DNA of 57,675 nucleotides from Zelonia costaricensis (Eukaryota > Euglenozoa > Kinetoplastea > Trypanosomatida > Trypanosomatidae), in the NCBI GenBank assembly GCA_030849075.1, contig JASAOO010003417.1, positions 1 to 57,675 on the forward strand, in the 5' to 3' direction. The position numbers were made by a program, and so were the translations under genes. Below, one piece after another: positions 41,484 through 50,210 of this stretch. Numbering within the stretch: the stretch's first letter is position 1; each line of letters opens with the position of its first letter. The notes beneath the pieces were generated by a model. The model had not been told where the DNA came from and did not search any database. It saw only the letters and a list, made by a program, of their open reading frames with translations.

Positions 41484-42584
41484 TCACTTGTGTTGGACAA
41501 TGGAGGGGAGTTTCAAGCGCCCCCCAGCGTGCGTACATCTGGTTGCGCGAGTGCTGTTCTCGAACAGCGGCGCCGGAGACTTGCACTGGCGTGTGGCCGG
41601 TGGTCCTTCCGAGACACTTTTCGGAGCTACGGGCGACTTATCCACTGGGCACACGGCGCTGTACTTCGAAAACCACCGCATGCCACACCGTTGATGAAGC
41701 ACGTGGCAACATGGCAAAACGACGCAGGCACTGTCCGCGGTGAATGAAACGAGACAAATCGGACAGGCCTCGTTGATCCTTTCACGGAGTACAAACGCTT
41801 CAACCGGAAGCCGCCCGAGCTCGGCACGCGTCAGCGTCTCTGTGGGAGTCGTGTCTAGGTGAAGAAGGGTCTCGTAGTCTTCGGGATTTATCTCACGGTA
41901 TTGCAGGTCGCCAACATGGCTTGGAGCTGCCCCTTCCGCCGCGGAGGTGCGCTCAGGTCGTTGGACGTGCTGGAACGGGTGGGACGCATGCACTTTCGGC
42001 AGCGCATGGCACACAGCACAGAGGTATATCGCGGGACACAGGAGGCACACAAAGTGCTCCTCACCGCATTTTTCGCTGCAGTTGCTGCAAAACGTTGCAT
42101 TCACTTGTGCCTTCCTCACTTCTTTGGCACCGCACCTCGGGCAGCAGCTCCGTCCGTATTTTTTGCTCTTTGCAGCCAGCTCGAAGCATAGTGAATGAAA
42201 TTGTGTGCCGCATGCGCAACAAAAATCACCGCAGGTTGCCTCCTCGCGGCAAAAAAAGCACCTCTGAGTGGCTACCCTCTTATCAATCAGGTCTTGCAAA
42301 TCGAGCTCTCGAATGTACTGCTGCCATACAATAGGATTGGAGAAGGCAGCGTTGAAAAACGAGGTCAAAACCGCAAGGATGTGCATACAAGGCTGTGAGT
42401 ACTTGCATGAGCACAAATGAGGACACCCTAGCGTGCAGTGAAACTCCTTGCCCTCCGCATCGCGGACGGCAAAACGCGTTGGATCACTTCGCTCAGTCAC
42501 CTTCATGCGCGCCGCCGCCAGTTTCAGCAGTCGCTTTTCCACGCGCTCGGGACACTTTTCCACCCAGCGCAGGTTTTGAGGCAT
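41484..42584 (-). CDS. ZSWIM2-like SWIM / RING / ZZ / RING protein, probable E3 ubiquitin ligase
   Basis: 366 residues from the ATG at 42584 (MPQNLRWVEKCPERVEK); the open frame starts six codons earlier at a TTG. SWIM zinc finger CSCKYSQPCMH (C58, C60, C66, H68). A first RING-like block starts CFFCREEATCGDFCCACG (from 109). A ZZ-like cluster lies at about 166-200 (CSNCSEKCGEEHFVCLLC). The C-terminal RING is CPICLVSFTADS...LPCCHVLHQRC (C274 to C300) and ends CPVD, with Asp where the last Cys is expected. This is the order of human ZSWIM2/MEX, a self-ubiquitinating ligase. Ligase activity is inferred. It is the second gene of the leftward unit. Confidence 0.88.
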   Translation of the reverse strand: MPQNLRWVEKCPERVEKRLLKLAAARMKVTERSDPTRFAVRDAEGKEFHCTLGCPHLCSCKYSQPCMHILAVLTSFFNAAFSNPIVWQQYIRELDLQDLIDKRVATQRCFFCREEATCGDFCCACGTQFHSLCFELAAKSKKYGRSCCPRCGAKEVRKAQVNATFCSNCSEKCGEEHFVCLLCPAIYLCAVCHALPKVHASHPFQHVQRPERTSAAEGAAPSHVGDLQYREINPEDYETLLHLDTTPTETLTRAELGRLPVEAFVLRERINEACPICLVSFTADSACVVLPCCHVLHQRCGMRWFSKYSAVCPVDKSPVAPKSVSEGPPATRQCKSPAPLFENSTRATRCTHAGGRLKLPSIVQHK

Positions 42585-43021
42585 CTCATTAGCTGCGTCC
42601 AAAAGTGCGCTCTAAACTGCACTGGATCGAGTAAATGTAGGTTGCAACAAAGCGCTTTTTTTTTTTTGTAGAAGAGAAGAGAAGAGCCAGAAACAGTAGT
42701 TCGGAGAAAACGCCATTCGATCCCGCACTGCAGGCCACGCTCAGAATTCAGAGAGCAGCTCCTTTATCTCACAGTGGCCGCTAACGCTCTGCACGTCACA
42801 GGCGCTAAGCGATCAGGTAGAAATCCCATTTGCGCCAGCTTGCAAAACTTAAGCAGTGTACATAAGCCTTTTCAGACTGCGTTTCACGTTGCCAACCGTT
42901 TCTTCTTTGCAAATCAGATTGTTCGTGTTCTCTGTTTAATCTGTATTGTTTGTTTGTTTGTTTGTTTTGGCCGTCAGCAGACAAATACCACCTGTAAGAT
43001 CGGTGAAGGAAAAAAGCGGAA
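42585..43021. other. Spacer, ZSWIM2-like / SDE2-like genes
   Basis: About 440 bases without a gene. A T-run at 42656-42668 and a TTTG repeat near 42948-42966; otherwise AT-rich and featureless. Confidence 0.55.
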
Positions 43022-43498
43022 TCACGCTGAAGTGCTTTTCTGTTGGAAAGAGAGAATCACAAATGCAAGTCCCTGTTTCACCAGCGTCCTTGTGCCGCTC
43101 GGCTCGGCAACTTTGGCGACCTGCGTCGATTTAGCATCGTCCGGTGTTTTGGCCACATTTTTTGACTCCACTGCAGGCTGAATTTTGGCGCTGTTGCGCT
43201 TTTCCTTCATCTTGGCGCGCGCAAACTCCCGGCCCTTTTTTTCCAGCTGTTTGCGAAACCCACCTTTCCCACCTCCGCGGCAGCGCACCAGAGCATAAAC
43301 GGAGTCTTCAGCAATGCTGCCGTCACGGATTGCTGTCAGCCTCTCGTCGACACCCTTTGCAAACAACTGAAACGCTGCTGGTGGGAGATCAGTGTACGCT
43401 GCGATAGCGGCGCGCACCGCGGCAGTTGAGGGCGTCGCAACCTGGAGAACGACGCATTTTCCTACCGGCAGCAAAGTACAGCGGAAAGATGCGAGCAT
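43022..43498 (-). CDS. SDE2-like protein with ubiquitin fold and GGKGG processing site
   Basis: 158 residues from the ATG at 43498. Residues 1-74 look like a ubiquitin-fold domain (TLLPVGKCVVLQV ... SIAEDSVYALVRCR) followed by GGGKGGFRKQLEKKG (75-89). Sde2 proteins carry an N-terminal ubiquitin-like domain and an invariant GGKGG. Deubiquitinases cut after the first diglycine and the C-terminal part acts in the spliceosome and in genome maintenance. The cut here would fall after G77. The remaining 81 residues are basic then low in complexity, much shorter than in human (about 451) or fission yeast (about 263). It is the first gene of the leftward unit, next to the strand switch. Confidence 0.8.
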   Translation of the reverse strand: MLASFRCTLLPVGKCVVLQVATPSTAAVRAAIAAYTDLPPAAFQLFAKGVDERLTAIRDGSIAEDSVYALVRCRGGGKGGFRKQLEKKGREFARAKMKEKRNSAKIQPAVESKNVAKTPDDAKSTQVAKVAEPSGTRTLVKQGLAFVILSFQQKSTSA

Positions 43499-45301
43499 TG
43501 CACCTATCGCTTCTGCAAATCAACGGATTCTGCAACCTCAGAGAGAGTAATTTGTTGTTCTGAGGCGAACGCGAGGAGATACGCGGCTTTTTATTTGGTT
43601 TGTTGTTATCGTAGAAAAAAAGCGGGAAAGTGATTTGGGCCAAGGAGCCACGTTCAAATTGTCATGGGCGTCATCATTAACGGATTGGAACGCTGATCAA
43701 ACAAACCGGGTGAGCTTTGTAGGTGGTTGCGTTTGCAGCTGCATTCCTTGCACACCGCTTTTTCCCGTTCAACACCAAAATGCGGCTACATAGCTGCGAC
43801 GAGCCGGAAGCAACTCTTGCCTTCCCGCAATCAGCTGTTGAGGATCACATGTGTGGACGTGTTTATCCTGTGTACCGCAATCATAGCTGAAGAAATTACG
43901 TAAACTCGCTTTTAGGCCCACACTCCTCGGTTTGTGTTGAAGCCGTCGCACTTTGACCTGAGGAAAAGACGCACTGACACATCACTCGGCGAGCACGAGG
44001 CTANTTCCCCCCCCCCCCCCACCCTCCTTACCGACACCCTCAACCCCCCCCCCCCCCAGGCCGCCTCGACTTCTCTGCACCTACGCTAATTCCAGCGCAC
44101 CTGCTGTCCCTTTTCACCATCACCGCCTCCTGCGTGTCCACAGTCGTCGCCAATAGCCGTTCAACCGCCTCCACCACGCCCCTGCAGTTCGAATCGTCCC
44201 CCACCGCCCCGCAGAACGGCGCAGAGTCGGCAGCCCATTGTAGGATGGCGCCGAAACGAGTGGTGTCGATTCTCGGATGAGAATCATCCGCCCCCCCGCC
44301 CCACGGTTTCGAAAACGGCAGATTATCCTGCCCGGGAAGGGCTGACACGACACCTCACGTGGGATAAGGCATCGTATGGCGCCACGTGCCAGTCCGCATC
44401 GCCAAGGCCCACGAAACCAGCGCTGGCCCAGCTCTTCTCGGTGTATTTGCTCCCCCGACCTCCCATTTTCTTTCCGAGCTCATGAAAATGCCACCCAACG
44501 CCCGTGCAGCCCGCAAGACATGCACCGGCAATAAGAAAGCGCCTGCAGCCACCAACCGAAGCCCCTCACAGCCTTCTGCAAGCGCGACCGGAAATGCACA
44601 GGGGCCCTTGGCCCGCCGCCGTGTACTTGTGATTCCATCGGCTGCCCCATTCTGTCGGCTTCCGCGCCGTACAAAACGACCGTTGCTTCGCCAGAACGAA
44701 TCCTGCAACGAATGAGAAGCGGCAACAGCAAGCCAAAGAAACACGTCCTAGTACTTTGACACGTAAAACTGAGCAAAATCCCCTTTCTCGCCACGTTCCC
44801 AACGACACGAGAACTTGCGCATTTTCCCTGCTTGCCGTGCTGCGCATGTTGCCAGTTTATCCGATATCTTTCAAACTCGTTTCTGTTCCGCTCATTTTGT
44901 CAGCACCCCCGTCAGCAACACTCCATTTCTCAGGTCAGCACACCTACAGACGGTGTGTTCACGAGTCAGACCCGGAAAAAGAAAACCAAAACTCAATCGG
45001 AAGCTGAGCGCACTAGCAGAGCCCAGCTGACAAAGTGCCGAGTGAGGCTCTCGAGACACTCGCCGCGACGTTGTGCTCCCGAGCAGTGCACTGCACAAGT
45101 CCTGCGACATTTCTCTCCCTCTCGGCTTCCCAATTCTCGCACTCCGGCTCACCTACGCCAAACGGTCCCCGCTGGTCACCGCTTCCCCAGATAAGGCTCG
45201 CGTAAATACACACGCACGCACAGCACCAGGCCCTCTTATCCTCAGCTTGACTGGACTCTGAGCTGCTTTTCAGCAAGTTAACCCCTTCCGCCACACCAAG
45301 A
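43499..45301. promoter_or_regulatory. Divergent strand-switch region, probable Pol II start region
   Basis: Genes to the left run leftwards and the gene at 45302 runs rightwards, so this 1.8 kb gap is a divergent strand switch. In trypanosomatids such sites are where Pol II starts both units. It contains one undetermined base (44004) and two C-runs (about 44006-44019 and 44045-44058), which are G-runs on the strand transcribed leftwards. The run next to an N suggests assembly difficulty. A codon-like minus frame without ATG lies at 44040-44348. Confidence 0.6.
45263..45273 (+). promoter_or_regulatory. Predicted trans-splice acceptor of the ubiquitin-like gene
   Basis: CTGCTTTTCAG ends at 45273, 28 bases before the ATG at 45302. 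The tract is short but the spacing is typical. Confidence 0.5.
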
Positions 45302-45724
45302 ATGTTTCAAAACGCAGATTTCCAGACGGAGGTGGTGCTGCTCCCGCACGAGCAGAGCGTGCTGGTGGTGTGCGAGTCGGCGGAGCCCAGCTTTCTGGGC
45401 CAGTCCAAGCAGACCTACAACTTCTCCCTGCCGCCCAGTGCGTCTGTAGAGGAGGTGCGGCGACTGCTGGCGGAGAAGCTGTCGACTGCACCTACCTCCG
45501 TGCATCTGCAGGCGCTGGTGCGGGACAGCAACGAATTCGAGTCGGTAACTCGTGGTACGGTTGCCGATCTGCTGTCCTCCACCAACCCCTCCACCAGCAC
45601 GCTGATCGTGACATACTCGACAGAGAGTCGGTTCGGCTGCTTCTATGTCTGCTGCGCTGCGCTGTGCGCGGGGTGCTGCTGCGTGGGCTACCAAGCTGGC
45701 AAGTCAGACCAGCGTGAGAATTAG
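45302..45724 (+). CDS. Ubiquitin-like domain protein with Cys-rich C-terminal tail
   Basis: 140 residues from the ATG at 45302; the first supported plus-strand gene. Residues about 37-105 resemble a ubiquitin-like fold: QTYNFSLPPSASVEEVRRLL (strand-turn-strand then helix), VHLQALVRDSNEFE, and a final strand TLIVTY. There is no C-terminal diglycine. The tail holds seven Cys within 15 residues (GCFYVCCAALCAGCCCVGYQ, 112-131), like the cysteine-rich membrane modules that are palmitoylated or embedded in membranes. I do not recognise the family. A membrane-anchored ubiquitin-like adaptor is inference. Confidence 0.72.
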   Translation: MFQNADFQTEVVLLPHEQSVLVVCESAEPSFLGQSKQTYNFSLPPSASVEEVRRLLAEKLSTAPTSVHLQALVRDSNEFESVTRGTVADLLSSTNPSTSTLIVTYSTESRFGCFYVCCAALCAGCCCVGYQAGKSDQREN

Positions 45725-46069
45725 CAGCTCACCGCCCGCCATCCGCGGCGGCGCTACCGAAATCCGCCTCATATATTCGTGAGCAATTCCCCACTTTTTT
45801 TTTCTAGGTTCTTTTGCGTAAAACGTGAGTTCGACCTCCCCAGAGTACTGTGCTGCCTCACTTTTTCTTTTCGGCCGGCCCTCGTGCCAACTTTTTTTTT
45901 TTTCGCATTGTATATCTTTCGAAGCTAGCGTTTCAGCAAAGCTGATCTTCTGCCTTCGGAAGCTGCACTACGAGTCCCTCCACCTCGGCCTAATCCTTGC
46001 TTCCGCGTTGAAGAAGCTTGGTCGATCCCAAGCCCCCTTCCTAGGCGCTGGAAAGAGCTGCCCAGGTCA
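45725..46069. other. 3' flank of the ubiquitin-like gene
   Basis: About 345 bases with T-runs (45795-45803 and 45893-45903) and no gene; probable 3' UTR and spacer. Confidence 0.5.
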
Positions 46070-46420
46070 GCACAGCGTGGGGATCGCGGCGCAGCTTCCG
46101 AAAGAGGAGATCAATCAGCGGTAACGTGGGGCACCTCTTGCTGTGGCTGGATGAGGCTTGTGCACTGTCGAAGGCCGTAGGCGGCGCACGCCAGACCCGA
46201 CCCCTCAGCCAACGCCGTTGCAGGCAGGGTACCGTTTCGAAGAAGTGGCCATACCCTCGAGGCTTCCCCGCGTCTTGTGCACTGGACCCTACCGCCACCC
46301 GAGGTGGTTCAGCTTCGGTAGAGATAGGAGCCCTTAGCTTTCCCACCGAGGGTGGTCTGCAGACCTGGAAACCGCGTTGACCTGGCTCCCGTTTTCCAGG
46401 GTCCTCGTGCCAACCTCGAA
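46070..46420. repeat. Dispersed repeat block A, copy 1
   Basis: Clearly similar to about 54232-54590. The best stretch is 46118-46343, against 54280-54507. Shared words include CAGACCCGACCCCT, TTTCGAAGAAG/CTTCGAAGAAG and CCTACCGCCACCCGAGGTGG against CCCACCGCCACCCGCGGTGG. On the minus strand both copies keep a short similar peptide (RWLRGRVW...PPTA), so it may be a remnant of a coding sequence. Confidence 0.8.
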
Positions 46421-46934
46421 AACAAGTATCTCACAATGTTCGTGACGCTCACAGCACTCGTTGCTGACGGTGTCCCGGCATCTAAAACAGAGCGAAAAGC
46501 GTTTGTCCTCTCTCCAGTTGTATGATCTCCTTCACTACCACTAACACGAACGTGAACGGAGGCTACGACGGGCTGCCGGTGCTGAAAACTGACTCCGCTG
46601 ATGTCTCCCATCTCCCTCCCTCATTACCCCTTGCTCCGTTTCTGTCGCACCTTTGCCTCTGCGTTTGGCCTCTCCTTCCCCTCCCCCAATCAAAACAAGC
46701 ACAACAACCATTACCGCAATCACAAAACCGTGACCCCCACCACTGCTACCCAGCAAGCCAACCACTACACACAAGAAACCTCTTATTCCTGTGGGTCTAT
46801 TCTCGATTGAAGTGTACTTCTGTTGTTGGTTTTCCCCTATTGTTGATTTCATTTTACGTATTCGTGCGTGATCGCTTCCCGTGAAAGTCTTTCACCGCTC
46901 ATTCTGTTTGTTTTGTTCGTATACCTGCGACGAG

Positions 46935-47443
46935 ATGCCTTCAGCATCTAGGCGTGCTTGTGTACACTGTGGTAAAGCGGATATCGGCGAGTTGAGTGGA
47001 TACCGGTCCTTTCGCTGCCTCAGTGGCTCTTATTCTGAGGAACACGCGTTTCTCTGCAATGACTGTGCATCAGTTGTAAAGGCAGAGAAATTGCAAGACA
47101 GACGCGTTGCTCTCTCCACAATTGCTTACGACGTAAAACTTGAAAAGAGGGCCGCGGGGCTGCACATCGTCACGCTTGAAAGCGTGCGTGCGGTTAGTCT
47201 TGGGCTGGCCAGACTGCCCGCGACGACGAGTATGCGCAGCGGCTACGCCGAGCAGAAGGCGCCGCCTCCGAATTTGCAGCTGTCATCTTGGATGCCGTCA
47301 ATGTCGTTGAATCACATCTTCTCGACATCGGGTCGCATAGAAGCACTCCGCATCTGTGTCGCTACCTCATCGTTAGGGCGAGAAACATGGTCTTTGATAG
47401 CAGCGCAAGAGCGGCGGCGGCACTGCAGCGGGTCATCGATTAG
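46935..47443 (+). pseudogene. Zinc-ribbon-like gene with a frameshift
   Basis: From the ATG at 46935 the frame reads MPSASRRACVHCGKADIGE, with a four-Cys cluster CVHCG ... FRCLS ... FLCNDC (about residues 9-52) like a zinc ribbon, and runs well-formed to near 47197. The same frame then turns into Ser/Pro/Arg-rich sequence, while another plus frame beginning at 47198 becomes protein-like: ARDDEYAQRLRRAEGAASEF, then VILDAVNVVESHLLDIGSH, ending ALQRVID at the TAG 47441-47443. The two halves are joined only by a one-base deletion (or two-base insertion) around 47195-47222, near a GGG run. Either a sequencing error or a decayed gene. Family unknown. Confidence 0.6.
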
Positions 47444-47689
47444 TTGTTGAATATCGTGCCCTCAGGCTCCTTTTCTGTCCGTATCAAATGGATGTGGTTA
47501 TTGTGGGAAGGGGTATAAGATGGGGTGGATAGATTATGGCATGTATGGACTGATCACAACATGTTGCATCTATCACAGGTCGTCTTGGCGACTGCAAGCC
47601 CATCAAAGTTTGTCTCAACCAAACAACCGCAGTCTCGGATACCGCAGAGGTGCTCGCAACAACAGCGCAGGAGTATTCGTTGTATATTG

Positions 47690-49057
47690 TTGGGTTTCGA
47701 CAGGGGAGTTGACGTCCCGACCCCTCTCGATACTCCTCTGCCCTGGAGTGCCAGACCCCCGCGTCGTCAGTGTGCGCGGCTGGGGGCATCGGCGATGTTC
47801 CCCGCCGAAGCCACGTACGTGCCCGTCACGTGGCAGTCGGCGAGGAAGGGAACGAGGCGGAAGAGCTCGGCGTTCACGGCGTAGCTGCGCGCGCGCGCCG
47901 TGAACGGACGGCAGCCAAAGCTGACGTGTTATCCACGCGGGGGTGGATGTGTGAGCCCGGGGGAAAAGCGAGGTCGAAACCCAGCCAACGCGATGGCGAT
48001 CGCGCGTATCTCGGCGGTGTTGATGTTGCCCGCCCGTTGCGGTCAACGCGACCCGAGAATGACCGTCGATGTGGTCCCCTGGTTAATACACACAGCGCCC
48101 CACCCATCGGGGGTGGCCTCGCTGTATACATCGAAGTGGGGCTGTCGCGACCCGTGCGGGCGAATGGTGCGGGTGGCGTTGCCCCATGCCACTTCCCACC
48201 ACGCCTTCAACTGCCGTAACGCCGAAGGTGGGAGGAGTGCGGGGTCATGGAGCGACACGAGACCTCGGTTGAGTCGAGCCATCAGTCGCCGCGCCGCCTT
48301 GAGCAACCACCAGCAATGATGGAGAGGGGATTACCAAGACCCGCGCTGCAAACCACAGCCTGCCGAGCAGACGCTCGAGTTCTCCCACGGACAAAAACCG
48401 CAGATCGCGCGCCAACGTCAGGTGGCGATGCGCCTTGGCGCCCAGAGACAGGCCGGACGTGGAGGGGGAGGGCGAGTTCAACCGCAGTGGCGGGAAGCCG
48501 AGCCCGTCCGCGGCGGGGGAGGATGGAATGCCCGGGTCCGGGGTCGTGGTCGTCGGGCTCTTCCAAGACGGCCCACGGCTGGCGCGCCATAGCAGCTGCG
48601 CCAGACCCGCGGCCCCGATCAAACGCGCCGCCGTGCGCACGTCGCACCAAAACGAGACGCCCCAAACCGCGCCATGGCCAACACGAGTTTCAGCAGGCAA
48701 CTTGAGGCCTCGGTGCGGTGGCCGCGTGCCGAAAGCATGGGGGATTCGAGGTACACTGCGCCAAAAGCGTCGCGGAGGACCCCCCGGAGTCGCTGATACC
48801 CCGGATGGTGGACGTCGTGAACCCCGGGTGCGGCGCCCAAGACGACCTGGAAGATGGCCGGGGGCAGAAGCGTCAATCCGCGGGTGGGACCCACGAGGAT
48901 CCCCCAAGACCCCGGACGAAGGTAGTGAAAAGGCCGCACTGCGTCGTTGCCACGTGCCTCGTTGTCCTCGTCCCCATAGGCCGCGGCAGTCGAGAAGCGC
49001 ACCCGCGAGGGCCGTCGGTGTCCGCTGCGTGGGGGGGCACGAGCTCCTGCACCCCAC
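47690..49057 (-). pseudogene. Reverse transcriptase / RNase H remains
   Basis: Protein-like stretches are spread over several minus frames. Around 48.9-48.7 kb: RGLTLLPPAIFQVVLG and LVLAMARFG (possible palm region). Around 48.34-48.44 kb: LTLARDLRFLSVGELERLLG plus RLWFAARVL, matching the RT thumb just before RNase H. Then RNase H: HFDVYSEATPDGWGAV (48.1-48.2 kb; SEAT where TDAS is usual), an in-frame TGA at 48043-48045, NTAEIRAIAIALAGF, VDNTSALAAV in a shifted frame, and finally AELFRLVPFLADCHV and GNIADAPSRAHTDDAG. At least one stop and two frameshifts, so not functional as given. Confidence 0.65.
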
Positions 49058-50032
49058 TCGAGTCGGAGCTGTTGTCAGAGTCGGAGGCAGAGCCGCGCGT
49101 CGGCGGACGACGGGTAGACGGAGGTGGGGGTGGCGGAGGTGCGGTGGCTGTGGGCATGCCGGGCTGGGCGGCCGGTGGGGACGTCCCGACGTGTGCCCGG
49201 AGTGCGCCGACGGCGCGTGCGTTCCGGGCGAGCCGTGCGCCCTGGGGGGTGTTATGCTGCGCTGCCTGCTGAAGGGCGTTCGCGGAGTCGTTACGCAGCT
49301 GGTGCACCTCCTGCTGTAAGGAAGCGTGAGCTACTCGAACGCCCTGCTTCTCGGTGGAAAGCAGCTGGTTCAGCTTTGCAGTCTCCTGGGACATCGCCCG
49401 CATGGTCGCCTGGGATTCCTGCACACAGGTGGCCAGCATGGGGTGTAGCTGCGCGTCGTGCTGCTGGCCGTCGGAGGCAACCGGGTGCACGTTGGAGGCC
49501 GTTTGGTTCACTGCGGCCTGGGTCTGCGCCAGGTGGCCGGCCAGATCGGATACATTGCCAACCAATGCCGCCGCCGTGTTCGACGCATCGTCGCTGAGCG
49601 CTTGGACGTTGCCCACGATGTGCGTCATGGCACCCGTCAACGATGCCGCCTGCACCTGGACCTCAATCCAGAAGCTGTCCACCTGCGTCTGCGTCCAGCG
49701 CGTCTGGCCTTGGTGGAACTGAAAGAGGGCCTGCGCGAAGTGGGCGAACATCGTGCCCACGGCGTTGTAGTCGGCGAGGGGGGGGGGCGGTAGCGGCCGA
49801 GGCGTGGCGCCATGGCGGCCGGGATGCTGGGCTGGACCACGGCCGAGTCGATCTCCGTCTGCAGCGGAAACGGCTGGTCGGTGACATCCGTCACCCGGAA
49901 CGCTTGTCCGGCATCGTTAATGGCGTAGACCCCGTCCTCCGATCGCCCGCTCTCATGCCACGTGATGCGCAGCGGAACCGGCGCACCCTGACCCGCCTGG
50001 GTCAACCCGTACGTCGCCAGGCGGCTGTCCAC
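48873..50032 (-). pseudogene. Gag-like ORF1 of the retroelement, frameshifted
   Basis: The N-terminal part reads from a GTG at 50032 (VDSRLATYGLTQAGQGAPV) to a proline run. At the G-run 49779-49788 (plus strand) the frame changes and continues with GTMFAHFAQALFQFHQGQT to a stop at 48873. The second part is a long Gln/Ala-rich coiled-coil (VGNVQALSDDASNTAAALV, MRAMSQETAKLNQLLSTEK) followed by a Pro-run and an acidic Ser/Asp tail, which fits a structural gag protein. No ATG precedes the first part in frame. The homopolymer position makes a sequencing error possible. Confidence 0.6.
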
Positions 50033-50210
50033 AGTTATGGAAATCGATGTGGTGTGGCGTGTGTGCGTGTGGGAAGGGTATGTGGGCCGCGATGTGGGGG
50101 GTGTGGAGGAGTGACTTTCCTTTCTTTTTGGAAGGGGTTAGCGCGACAGAAACGGAGCCAAGACTGGCGAGGAAGAACAAGGGAGAGACATGGCAGGAGG
50201 AGATACTCAT

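Larger units (their letters stand above)
47455..50210 (-). mobile_element. Decayed tyrosine-recombinase-type retroelement (VIPER/TATE/DIRS-like), copy 1
   Basis: A minus-strand element with a gag-like frame (50032-48873) followed by reverse transcriptase and RNase H remains (about 49057-47690). The right boundary block C (50105-50210) and left boundary block B (47455-47750) are both found again at 55.35-55.46 and 54.92-55.21 kb, which marks the element's ends. RNase H motifs DGWGAV, VDNTSALAAV and NIADAPSR are of the kind seen in DIRS-like and kinetoplastid VIPER/TATE elements. No recombinase gene is recognisable between or outside the blocks. Family assignment is from motif style and subtelomere-like context. 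Confidence 0.7.

Noticed and set aside
44180..44200. GTTCGAATC, a tRNA B-box-like word
   Set aside because: No A-box at suitable distance and no cloverleaf can be drawn from the flanks.
46309..46611. Minus-strand frame of 100 codons next to block A
   Set aside because: Not conserved in the second copy of the block and starts at a non-distinct Met; kept only as part of the repeat.
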